Both the position numbers and the translations under genes were made by a program. 52,122 nt of DNA from DASXTB01 sp036505615. GTDB taxonomy: Bacteria; Acidobacteriota; UBA6911; JACQSX01. Below the pieces are notes generated by a model that ran no database searches, was not told where the DNA came from, and saw only the letters and a list, made by a program, of their open reading frames with translations. Positions 7,187 through 14,716 of this stretch are shown here, piece after piece. The stretch lies in contig DASXTB010000452.1 of NCBI GenBank assembly GCA_036505615.1, positions 1-52,122 of the forward strand, read 5' to 3'. The first letter of the stretch is position 1, and each line of letters opens with the position of its first letter.

Positions 7187-8773
7187 CTAATTGATCCTGG
7201 CGATGAGGATAAACAGAATGATACCGGAAATAGCTGCAAGGACACTCGCTGAAATCTGCACTGCCGGCGAGGGGGACCGAAAACTGACTTGGAGCGCTGC
7301 GAGGAAAACCGCAAACGCCAGTAGACAAGTTACCAAATTGATGGTGCGTCCCCTCCGCTTCGGTTCTTGGGGACGTGCTTCTGTCGCGTCCACTATCAGG
7401 GAAAGATCGTTGTCTCGAAGCTGCTCGAGAGTGAGACCCATTTGTCGCGTCGTCTCAAAAAACAACAAGCCGGTTCCCATCATCCACTCGCGGGCCTTCT
7501 CTACGGACGCGATTTCCGAAAGGCGAAAACGCAAAATTCTTCCCATCACGGGCCAAAGGGATTCAGAAACCAGGTCCATCGAGGGAACAACTTTGCCATT
7601 ATAATGGCCAAAGATTGTGACCAATCGATGGAAAAGTTGTAGGAACAGCGGGGCCCTGATACCAGTGCCGGCAGCGGCGCGCCAGTAATTTTCAAGCGAG
7701 ATAACCGATTCCGGAGTCATCGCTCCAATTTTTAACATCGGTTGCAGACTGGAAAATTCCTGCCACAACAGGCGCTCCGACTGGCCCTTCATGATTCGGG
7801 ACAACATGCGAATCGCGCGCGCCGTTTCGCCGGCCACCGAGGAAGCAGTATATTGCAACAGCTCAAAATTGAATTCAGCGGGCACTGCTGCTACTGCCGG
7901 AAAGACCTGATAGGCAATCCCTTGATCCGGCGTCAAAAGAAGGTTGCGCGGATCAAAGTCACTGGGTACAAACGAGAGGAAGAGCGCCTGTTCGAGGAAG
8001 CTCTCCACGAAAAGCTGCAGCGATCTGCGCACAGCCGAATCGCGTCGCCCGATTTCCAGACTGAACGGTCTTCCTTCGCGCCACTCATAAACCAGCGCTT
8101 TGTCTGATTGGAGTTCCGGAATTAACCTAGGCAGGCGAGAGACACATCCAGAAGGCGCGGCCTGGAGATTCTTGAGAATCCCTCTTTTACGCTCGATGTC
8201 AGATTGAAGAAGCAACCACTGCTGGAATTCCTCCTGGACGGACGACGCTCCCAGCAGGTGCTCGGCATCATCAACCAGAAGATGGATGCCGGCACAGAAC
8301 CGTTTCCACGATTCTTCCTTGAAGAAGTCCTTGCCCGTCTTTTCGAAAATTTCAATGACAACCCGCTGACCCTGGTAATTACCACGGAAGGACTCGAAGC
8401 AGGCGCCGGCGTGCAGTGGTTCCAGATTCTGGAGTCGGCGTCCCAACTCCGTCTTCATGACGTCAGAGAGGACGGGCCGCGCCTCCGGCGGGATCTTCAG
8501 AAGTTCAGATAAATAAAAACTGGGCAACAGGTCTGCCCGTCCAGCCAGAAAACGCCCGAAGATGCGATACAGGCCGCCCAGTTCTTCAAGGGCAAGACGA
8601 AAACGCACGTCCCGCGTGAACGACCGAAAGTGCTGGTCGGCCTGCTGCGATTTCAATAAGCTGGACGGAATAAGCCCGTACTTCCGCCAAATTGCTTCCG
8701 GGTCACTTTTCCGCTCTCCTCGCTGACCCGATACTGCCGGCGGTCGTTGTCGGATGGAGGCGGTCGCTTTCAA
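7187..8773 (-). CDS. UbiB/ADCK-like pseudokinase with two C-terminal membrane helices
   Basis: 528 aa, starting at TTG 8773, chosen because GGAGG (8778-8782) sits 4 nt upstream. It aligns along its length with the canonical UbiB kinase encoded at 9813-11465. EELGGLYRIFGRFLAGRADLLP matches EEMSGSFIKFGQ..., but the KxGQ lysine and glutamine are replaced by Ile and Arg. The VAVK lysine position reads VVIEIF, HADLHPAN becomes PSDFDPRN, and DFG becomes VFP. Phosphotransfer is therefore unlikely. Two hydrophobic segments end the protein (VTCLLAFAVFLAAL and ISGIILFILIARI), as in other UbiB proteins, anchoring it in the membrane. It is sandwiched between the phasin-like gene (21 bp) and the Get3 pair (26 bp). 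Confidence 0.75.
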   Translation of the reverse strand: MKATASIRQRPPAVSGQRGERKSDPEAIWRKYGLIPSSLLKSQQADQHFRSFTRDVRFRLALEELGGLYRIFGRFLAGRADLLPSFYLSELLKIPPEARPVLSDVMKTELGRRLQNLEPLHAGACFESFRGNYQGQRVVIEIFEKTGKDFFKEESWKRFCAGIHLLVDDAEHLLGASSVQEEFQQWLLLQSDIERKRGILKNLQAAPSGCVSRLPRLIPELQSDKALVYEWREGRPFSLEIGRRDSAVRRSLQLFVESFLEQALFLSFVPSDFDPRNLLLTPDQGIAYQVFPAVAAVPAEFNFELLQYTASSVAGETARAIRMLSRIMKGQSERLLWQEFSSLQPMLKIGAMTPESVISLENYWRAAAGTGIRAPLFLQLFHRLVTIFGHYNGKVVPSMDLVSESLWPVMGRILRFRLSEIASVEKAREWMMGTGLLFFETTRQMGLTLEQLRDNDLSLIVDATEARPQEPKRRGRTINLVTCLLAFAVFLAALQVSFRSPSPAVQISASVLAAISGIILFILIARIN

Positions 8774-8794
8774 ATGACCTCCGGACCCGGTTGC

Positions 8795-9247
8795 CTACTT
8801 CTTCTTGGACTTGGACAGAGTGTCCGCTGCTGACTGCGGTTCTGTGCTCTCAAGACCCTCTTCGACGGTTTCAGCGCTCTTGGTCACCAAGTCGGCCACC
8901 GAGTCCGAGGTTTTCTTCATCAGATCGGATGTGGTGCGCAGCACTTCCCTCGGATCCACAACATTCATGCCCTCAAATGTGCGATGCACTGCTTCTTCAG
9001 ACATGCTGGTCACGGATTTCAGCGTGTCGCGCTTCCGTTGATCAATTTCTTTCGACACTGCGCTGGTGAAGGCGTCCAGGCTCTGCCTGAACCTGTCCAT
9101 GGTCTTGGAAACATCTTCGGTCCCGCCCATGGTATTCATGGCGTTCTCCAGCTGCTCCATACCAAATAGCGTGACGGCCGTGGAAAACCGCATCATAGAA
9201 ACAATTAATTTTTCCATATTTCCTCCCGAGGATTTATCTTCTGCCAT
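8795..9247 (-). CDS. Phasin-like helical protein, 150 aa
   Basis: An almost entirely helical, charged, cysteine-free protein with heptad-like stretches (MDRFRQSLDAFTSAVSKEI, TTSDLMKKTSDSVADLVTKS) and a lysine-rich tail SKSKKK. This resembles phasins and related granule-coating proteins, but no diagnostic motif proves the family. Two starts are possible: ATG 9247 with GGAG 7 nt upstream, and ATG 9217 with a stronger GGGAGG just before it. It is the first gene of the unit that continues with the UbiB-like pseudokinase and the Get3 pair, which suggests a shared membrane or lipid-body job (inference). The 14-bp element at 9359-9372 lies upstream. Confidence 0.6.
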   Translation of the reverse strand: MAEDKSSGGNMEKLIVSMMRFSTAVTLFGMEQLENAMNTMGGTEDVSKTMDRFRQSLDAFTSAVSKEIDQRKRDTLKSVTSMSEEAVHRTFEGMNVVDPREVLRTTSDLMKKTSDSVADLVTKSAETVEEGLESTEPQSAADTLSKSKKK

Positions 9248-9358
9248 GTTTCGTCTCCAAGAATGCAGATGGATAGATTCACGTTACTGAGCACTCAGAT
9301 TACTGAACCGCTGAACTGCCAGGCAGCCGTCACCACGAGTTTCAAACTGTAACGGTTA

Positions 9359-9372
9359 AGATAGCCTTTAAC
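9359..9372 (-). promoter_or_regulatory. 14-bp element AGATAGCCTTTAAC, copy 2
   Basis: Identical to 5129-5142 and in the same orientation, here 112 bp upstream of the phasin-like start. No clear -35/-10 pair follows it. Confidence 0.3.
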
Positions 9373-9715
9373 AGCCCTAATGTCTAGAGATAAAACCATT
9401 TGTCTCGTCCACCTCCTTTCGTTAATCTCCCTGCTTTCCGGCCTTAAGGGGCTAGGCCCTCCACTCGAGGAGATGACGGCCACATAGGGCTTTTCTTCAA
9501 TCGGCGAAATACATCTGTCCTTACGAAGAGTTTATATAAATGATTCTAAAAAAAAATATAAAGTATCTCTACAAAAAACACGACCGTGGGGCGCACAACC
9601 ATAACTCCCAAATCAATACCCATGCGGCAGGCTTCCCCCCCGGATTCATGAGTCTAGGTTCCCTTGGCGCGCATAAAGTTCACAATTCGGTCAAGATTTG
9701 AAACCGTTGGCATTT

Positions 9716-9786
9716 CGGAGAGACGGCCTGGGGGCCGTCTCTTTTGAGCCACAAATCCCTCAGACGGCCCTCAGGCCGTCTCTCCG
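9716..9786. repeat. Nested palindrome: two hairpins forming one larger inverted repeat
   Basis: Hairpin one: GAGACGGCC at 9720-9728 pairs with GGCCGTCTC at 9733-9741 (loop of 4). Hairpin two: AGACGGCC at 9762-9769 pairs with GGCCGTCT at 9774-9781. In addition CGGAGAGACGGCCTG (9716-9730) is the exact reverse complement of 9772-9786, so the whole can fold as one 15-bp stem. It is REP-like, and may also stop transcription from the UbiB gene at 9813. Confidence 0.65.
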
Positions 9787-9812
9787 CTCATCGGCAGTAA
9801 GACTTTAGCTCG

Positions 9813-11465
9813 CTAGTTTCTTGCCACGCGCCGCAACAGGTAGATCAACCATGCGGTCCAAGATCCCAGAAAAATAATGGTGACGTAGCCCGGGATGGGT
9901 GAAATATTGCGATAGAAACTCTCCCAGTTGAGCGTCGCCGAGATGAGCACCGAGAACCAAACTACGCCGGCAGTCAGGACGCGAATGCGCGACGGTGTCT
10001 CGCTATCGCGCCGCTCCGTCAGCGAAGCCCGCATTCGAAGCTGCCGCCGCTCCAGCCGGTCTAACGTTCGAAGCAATGCGCCCGGACCCGCATGCAACCA
10101 GCCGGAGAGGTCGGCCAACAGCGTCAGGGCGGCTCCCAGCGAGAACACTTTGCTTCGCGTTTCTCGCGTAATATAGTCCTCGCACAGCCTCACCAACTGT
10201 GGTCCGAGATCCAGACCCGGAGCCAGCCGAGATACCAGACCGTCGGTCAGAAAAAGCGAGCGGATGTACTTGATCATCTCCCGTTGCGGTGACAGCCCGT
10301 AGAAGCGACACATCAGCAGCAGGTCAATCATCGCCAGTGTGAGGCTTTTGCCGAATCGAGGGACTCCTCCAATGGCGGGTTCCTTGTACCAACCGCCGGC
10401 ACGCCGCTCTAATTCCCGCCGGAACTCCACCAGGTTTGCTTCCGGAGTCACCGTGCAGATCTCCAGGAAACTGGCATAGATGTCCTCCGTCTTGCCGCCG
10501 ACATAGGCCAGAGTTAATTGAATTGCCTTTCGCTGCGCTTCCGACGTGAACGTGGCGACAATTCCGAAATCCACGTAACCGACAACGTTGTCCTTGAGAA
10601 TGAGCAAATTGGCCGGGTGCAAATCGGCGTGGAATAAGCCAAAACGGAAGGCGTCGCTGACAAAATTGGTAATCACATTGGAGACAAAAATTGAGGGATC
10701 AAAACCGATCTTTCCCAGCTCAATCAAGCGGCGTTCATCCCCGCCCTCTCGAATCCGCAGATACTCCATGACGCTATACCCGTGTAAAAAATCCATCGTC
10801 AGAATTCGTGAGGAAGTAAGCGACCAGTGAATGCGGGGCACCTTCTCCGACGGCGTCTCTTTTGCATTCTTTCCCAGCATATCCGCATAAGTCGCCTCGC
10901 GGCGGTAATCGAGCTCGTCCTGGATCCACTCGCTGAATTCGCGGACGCCATCGCGCATCATGTACAGTCCGCGGATATGCAGAAAGAAAACCACCTTCAC
11001 AAATGCCTTTAGCAACTGAGCATCCCGCGTAAAGATCTGTTGAATCCCCGGACGTTGCACCTTGACAGCGACTTCTGTTGAATCCTTCAGCAGAGCCCGA
11101 TGAACTTGTCCAATCGATGCCGAAGCGAACGGTTTGTAGTCGAACTCCTTGTAGAGGTCTTCCGGCGGGTGTCCGAATTCCTCAACGAAGACCCTTCGGA
11201 CCTGGTCAGGCGGAAAGGACGGAACTCGGTCCAGCAGATCGAGCAGCGCGTCACAGTATTCCCGCGGCAGGACGTCAATCTGAAGGGACAGTATCTGTCC
11301 GAACTTTATGAAACTGCCGCTCATCTCCTCCAGCGCAATCCGCAGGCGCTCGGGGCCACGTATGCCGGGACGCTTCAGGATGCGATCTCTTCCCATGGCA
11401 GAGAAGTGGCGCAGACAGACCCAGGCAACCTGGAACGCGCGGGTGATATATTGAAAAACAGGCAT
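9813..11465 (-). CDS. ABC1/UbiB/ADCK-family atypical kinase
   Basis: A 550-aa membrane-associated atypical kinase of the family that supports isoprenoid-quinone and lipid metabolism. Motifs are intact: KxGQ as FIKFGQ (Lys54, Gln57), an alanine-rich loop FASASIGQVHRA, the ATP lysine in VAVKVQRPG, catalytic HADLHPAN and metal-binding VDFG. Two C-terminal membrane helices (RVLTAGVVWFSVLISATL and VTIIFLGSWTAWLIYLL) are typical. Its ATG abuts the stop of the SDR-acyltransferase fusion with no gap, so it is the last gene of the TetR-DinB-fusion unit. The true substrate is not known for most members, and gene context does not show quinone biosynthesis. Confidence 0.9.
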   Translation of the reverse strand: MPVFQYITRAFQVAWVCLRHFSAMGRDRILKRPGIRGPERLRIALEEMSGSFIKFGQILSLQIDVLPREYCDALLDLLDRVPSFPPDQVRRVFVEEFGHPPEDLYKEFDYKPFASASIGQVHRALLKDSTEVAVKVQRPGIQQIFTRDAQLLKAFVKVVFFLHIRGLYMMRDGVREFSEWIQDELDYRREATYADMLGKNAKETPSEKVPRIHWSLTSSRILTMDFLHGYSVMEYLRIREGGDERRLIELGKIGFDPSIFVSNVITNFVSDAFRFGLFHADLHPANLLILKDNVVGYVDFGIVATFTSEAQRKAIQLTLAYVGGKTEDIYASFLEICTVTPEANLVEFRRELERRAGGWYKEPAIGGVPRFGKSLTLAMIDLLLMCRFYGLSPQREMIKYIRSLFLTDGLVSRLAPGLDLGPQLVRLCEDYITRETRSKVFSLGAALTLLADLSGWLHAGPGALLRTLDRLERRQLRMRASLTERRDSETPSRIRVLTAGVVWFSVLISATLNWESFYRNISPIPGYVTIIFLGSWTAWLIYLLRRVARN

Positions 11466-13190
11466 TTATTCTTGTGCGGGAATCGACTCTTGCTTGCCGG
11501 AGCCGACCGGGTTCTCAAAAATGCGGCCGAAGAAAATGTGTTTGCGTCGCGCAAGCATCTCATCCACGTTTCGCTGAAGCACATCTTTGACATGCTGTGA
11601 CAGATCTTTTACCAGCTTGGGATTTTCTGCATCTTCGGGACGAAGCTTCCCGACCGAGACGGGCTCCAGGTAACGGATGTGCCACTTGGTTGGCAAAGGA
11701 ATCGGCAGTAAAGGAAAGGTGGGAGTAATCGGCAGATAGGGCCAGCCTGTAAATCTTGTTACCGCGGAACTGTTCACCCTTGCGAGGATGGGAAAAATCT
11801 CAACGTGACCTATAACTGCGGCCGGTATCATCGAAACGCTGTTCTCGACGGCCATTTTGGCGAAGGCGTCTTTTCCGAACTCTCCCATTTGGTAGGCCCC
11901 TTTGTACATCCTAAAGGCGCCGCTGATGCCCTCCGGGAATATCCCCACCAGTTCGCCACGATCGAAGAGCCGCTTGGCGTTTTGCTGACTTGCGACCACT
12001 CCTCCCTGTCTAATGAGAAAATCCGATAAAAAGGGAAATTTGAAAAGCGACGGTATCACCAGAAAGCGGATGTGTCTGTTCTTGTGCGCAAGAATCAAGG
12101 ACCGATGGATCACACCGTCAAAGGGCATGAACCCGCGATGGTTGGCCACCAGCAGGGCTGGTCCTGAGGAAGGCACGTTTTCAATTCCTTCCACTTCCAC
12201 TCGCCAGTAGATCTTCCTTAGAAAATTGAACCACGACTCCAACCGGGCGAGGTATTCGGGGTTTAGTCCGTAGTCGTCGTAGCTGCTGTTCAGCCTTTCG
12301 GGCCGGCTTTTTGGTCGAGCCTGCAAGAATTCCTTGAGGGCGTGAAGTGTGTCAGTCTGGGGGACAAATCCCAATTCTCGCCTGGATTTTTCCGAGGAAA
12401 TTGTCCAGTTGTAGCGGACTTGCTCTACACTTTCACTTGGAAATCGTCCTAGACCCGCCTTCCATAGGAATGATCGAATCCGCCTCTGAACGGGTCCTGC
12501 CACCGGAATCCTTACCGGACATGCAGCACGCAGTGCGTCCCTGAAGGAAACTGTACCCTCCCCGGAAATGTTGAAGACACCGCTCCCGCCGGATAGAACG
12601 GCCGCAACAAGAGCGGCAGCCGCATCGGATAATGTCAGGAACTGCACGCGAGGGTCGTATCCGGCCAGAGGAATGGCGGCTCTTCTAGTTAAGAGGTGCG
12701 TAATGAAGTCTCCCTCCTCGGCTCTCAGGATATTGGTAAGTCGAACTGCAGCGACCGAGAAATTAGAAGATGGTTCTGCCTTCGCTGCTGCCCACAACAA
12801 GTCTTCGGCCTGAAGCCAGCGGCGCTCGAGCGAATCCTTGGCCAGAAGTGATATCCGTTCTTCGTGCATCATTCCAGGATTCTTCATGCTGGACCCATAA
12901 GCGTAGGCATGGCTGCGCAGGATTGCCCGCGTCACACCTGAACCGGCGGCCCAGTGCAGAACCTTTTTCAGATAGGAAAGATCATGAGAAATTTGGTTCC
13001 TATGCGAGCGCGCCAGCGTCGGAGCGAATGGGAAACAGATAATCCTGGAAGGTCTAAACGAGGCGAGGTTCTCAGGAGGCTGGGACAAATCAAGCAGACA
13101 CGTCAGATGGCCGCGCTGTTCAAGGGCTTCTGCTGTAGAGCGGGCTAAAATGCCAATGTGTCCGATCAAGGCAACCCGGTGAGTCTCCAT
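11466..13190 (-). CDS. Fusion of an NAD-dependent epimerase-like SDR and a PlsC-type acyltransferase
   Basis: 574 aa in two parts. Residues 1 to about 300 form an extended-SDR domain with a Rossmann start VALIGHIGILA, in which the third glycine of GxxGxxG is alanine, and typical later elements (RLTNILRAEEG, FLTLSDAAAALV, VFNISGEGTVSF). Residues about 315-574 form a lysophospholipid-acyltransferase domain with NHRGFMPFD (His351, Asp358; the H-x6-D spacing of the MGAT-like subgroup rather than H-x4-D) and FPEGIS (Glu420). It probably acylates a glycerolipid at the membrane; the SDR half may modify or bind a related lipid (inference). It abuts the UbiB gene downstream, and DinB lies 17 bp upstream. 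Confidence 0.82.
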   Translation of the reverse strand: METHRVALIGHIGILARSTAEALEQRGHLTCLLDLSQPPENLASFRPSRIICFPFAPTLARSHRNQISHDLSYLKKVLHWAAGSGVTRAILRSHAYAYGSSMKNPGMMHEERISLLAKDSLERRWLQAEDLLWAAAKAEPSSNFSVAAVRLTNILRAEEGDFITHLLTRRAAIPLAGYDPRVQFLTLSDAAAALVAAVLSGGSGVFNISGEGTVSFRDALRAACPVRIPVAGPVQRRIRSFLWKAGLGRFPSESVEQVRYNWTISSEKSRRELGFVPQTDTLHALKEFLQARPKSRPERLNSSYDDYGLNPEYLARLESWFNFLRKIYWRVEVEGIENVPSSGPALLVANHRGFMPFDGVIHRSLILAHKNRHIRFLVIPSLFKFPFLSDFLIRQGGVVASQQNAKRLFDRGELVGIFPEGISGAFRMYKGAYQMGEFGKDAFAKMAVENSVSMIPAAVIGHVEIFPILARVNSSAVTRFTGWPYLPITPTFPLLPIPLPTKWHIRYLEPVSVGKLRPEDAENPKLVKDLSQHVKDVLQRNVDEMLARRKHIFFGRIFENPVGSGKQESIPAQE

Positions 13191-13207
13191 GCGCGACTGA
13201 AACCTCC

Positions 13208-13849
13208 TTAAGATTTCGGAAAATCACGATGTTTCTTGATCGAGTCGATTTGAATACCGTGCCGCTGATCATGGCCGGCGAGCAGTTCCAGAGCCCCGTA
13301 AATGTTTTTCTCGCCTATTAAAGGATGACGCCAGCTAAATTTCGAAAGATCCCAGTCCTTTACCTGTTCCAGTATTTTTAATGTTGAGTCGCGAACCTCT
13401 TCGAGGAACTTCAACAGCTCCCTGTGAGGGATTCCATTGTCTGGATACAATATCGGCGCCGCCTTGGTCTTTACTAATGGTACGGAAAACATTATTGACT
13501 GAATGAATTGGGGTATCCAATTGGTCATCAGTGCCACCGGGGCCAGAACCAGTGGAAAACGGAGCACCGAATCGGGTATGAATTGAATCCCCAGAGGCAG
13601 CTCGTCCAAGCCGACCTTCCTGGTAGCCTGCCGGCTCTTGCCGCCTTTTTCCAACAGCTCTTTCATGTATCCATGCTGCACCTGCTCGACCAGCCCGACA
13701 TGGTGCAAGACCTGGCCGATGGACCAGGAACTGCGGGAAGGCTGGAATTCCAGTTGTTGCCGGGACAGGCCGTCTGCCTTTCCCAGCAAAGCTGTCCGCT
13801 CTCTATTGATTCTCCGGAGTGCCTTCTGCAGCTGCCCTTGGTTCGTCAT
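13208..13849 (-). CDS. DinB-family putative metal-dependent protein
   Basis: 213 aa with the four-helix DinB fold pattern. The N-terminal helix ends in SWSIGQVLHHVGLVE (His49/His50) and the C-terminus carries GHDQRHGIQID (His193, His197, spaced HxxxH), giving the usual three-histidine metal site. Members include thiol-dependent transferases (bacillithiol, mycothiol, glutathione) and many of unknown activity. It lies 6 bp behind the TetR gene and 17 bp before the SDR-acyltransferase fusion, so it is co-transcribed with them. Confidence 0.8.
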   Translation of the reverse strand: MTNQGQLQKALRRINRERTALLGKADGLSRQQLEFQPSRSSWSIGQVLHHVGLVEQVQHGYMKELLEKGGKSRQATRKVGLDELPLGIQFIPDSVLRFPLVLAPVALMTNWIPQFIQSIMFSVPLVKTKAAPILYPDNGIPHRELLKFLEEVRDSTLKILEQVKDWDLSKFSWRHPLIGEKNIYGALELLAGHDQRHGIQIDSIKKHRDFPKS

Positions 13850-13855
13850 CGGATT

Positions 13856-14530
13856 TTATTCAGGTTCAACTCCAGTCAGGATTCCCGGGCCCGTTTCCGG
13901 CAACCGCAAGGCTCCCGTAAGGAAAAGCGCCGATATGCTCTTCACCAGTCGCTCATCATCGACGTTTTCCACCGACTTGCCGCCGAACAGTTCCATCAGC
14001 AACAAGGAAAAAATTAGAGAAGAGAGGAAAAACGCCGCGGCGGCTTCCACGTCGATATCGGAGCGCAGCTCTCCGCGTTTCTTTCGAGTCTCGAGAAACT
14101 CGGTGAAAAGTTTTCGTCCGCGCAGAATGAACGTCCTATAGAAGACCGAAGCAAATTCTGGATTTCGCATCGCCTCAGCCATCAGGGTGCCCAGAAATCC
14201 TATGTGGGAGCGGCATTCATCCAGGAGAATGCGCGCTAATCCTTCCAGCTCATCGCGCAATGTCTCTCCCGGAAAGCGCAGCTCAGGAATAGGAACCGAG
14301 CCCGCGATAAGTTCCAATTCGCGCTCCAGTAGCGCCTGAATCATCTTCTCGGTGCCGCCGAAGTGGACATAAATCCTGGGCGCCGAAATACCGCATCTCT
14401 CGGCAACCTTTTCAGTGAATGTGGCTTGCAGACCGTTCTGGGACAACAGCGCCAGCGCCGCGTCCAACACAAGCCGCTGCTCATCGGGATCCAAACCTTG
14501 ATCTTCTTTACTGCCAGATCTGTCACTCAT
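13856..14530 (-). CDS. TetR-family transcriptional regulator
   Basis: 224 aa. The N-terminal helix-turn-helix fits TetR: AALALLSQNGLQATFTEKVAERCGISAPRIYVHFGGTEKMI at about residues 28-68. The C-terminal part is a helical ligand-binding domain with a hydrophobic helix AAAAFFLSSLIFSLLLME. It heads the unit DinB, SDR-acyltransferase, UbiB and probably controls it together with itself, which is common for TetR genes. The inducer is unknown; lipid-like ligands would fit the neighbours (inference). Confidence 0.9.
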   Translation of the reverse strand: MSDRSGSKEDQGLDPDEQRLVLDAALALLSQNGLQATFTEKVAERCGISAPRIYVHFGGTEKMIQALLERELELIAGSVPIPELRFPGETLRDELEGLARILLDECRSHIGFLGTLMAEAMRNPEFASVFYRTFILRGRKLFTEFLETRKKRGELRSDIDVEAAAAFFLSSLIFSLLLMELFGGKSVENVDDERLVKSISALFLTGALRLPETGPGILTGVEPE

Positions 14531-14567
14531 CGTTGTTCACTCCTGAAACGCTATTCTAACGCCGGAT

Positions 14568-14599
14568 CCCGGGCAGAATGTCCGGCTGCTCGGCCCGGG
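14568..14599. repeat. GC-rich hairpin between the TetR gene and the CrtI-like gene
   Basis: CCCGGGC (14568-14574) and GCCCGGG (14593-14599) can pair around an 18-nt loop. It lies 38 bp upstream of the TetR start and downstream of the CrtI-like gene, so it may be an operator or a transcription stop. No T-run follows. Confidence 0.4.
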
Positions 14600-14716
14600 A
14601 ACCCATGCCGGCGAGAAAGCGGAGTCACATCATTTATCTCTTACTCTACGCCTTTGCCCTTTCAAACTGCAAGGCGGCGCCTCGGCCCCAAAAAGAGCGG
14701 AGCCGTTCTTTGGTCT

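Larger units (their letters stand above)
9248..9812. other. Long spacer with shared 14-mer, AT-rich stretch and nested palindrome
   Basis: About 565 bp without a supported gene. It contains the second AGATAGCCTTTAAC element (9359-9372), an exact AAGGAGG (minus strand, about 9412-9418) placed too far (12 nt) from the only ATG, a very AT-rich stretch near 9535-9580 and a double hairpin at 9716-9786. Confidence 0.5.

Noticed and set aside
9295..9483. Minus-strand ORF of 62 aa, or a 34-aa version from ATG 9399, near an exact AAGGAGG
   Set aside because: The ribosome site is 12 nt from the ATG, too far; the peptide shows no family and overlaps the shared 14-bp element.
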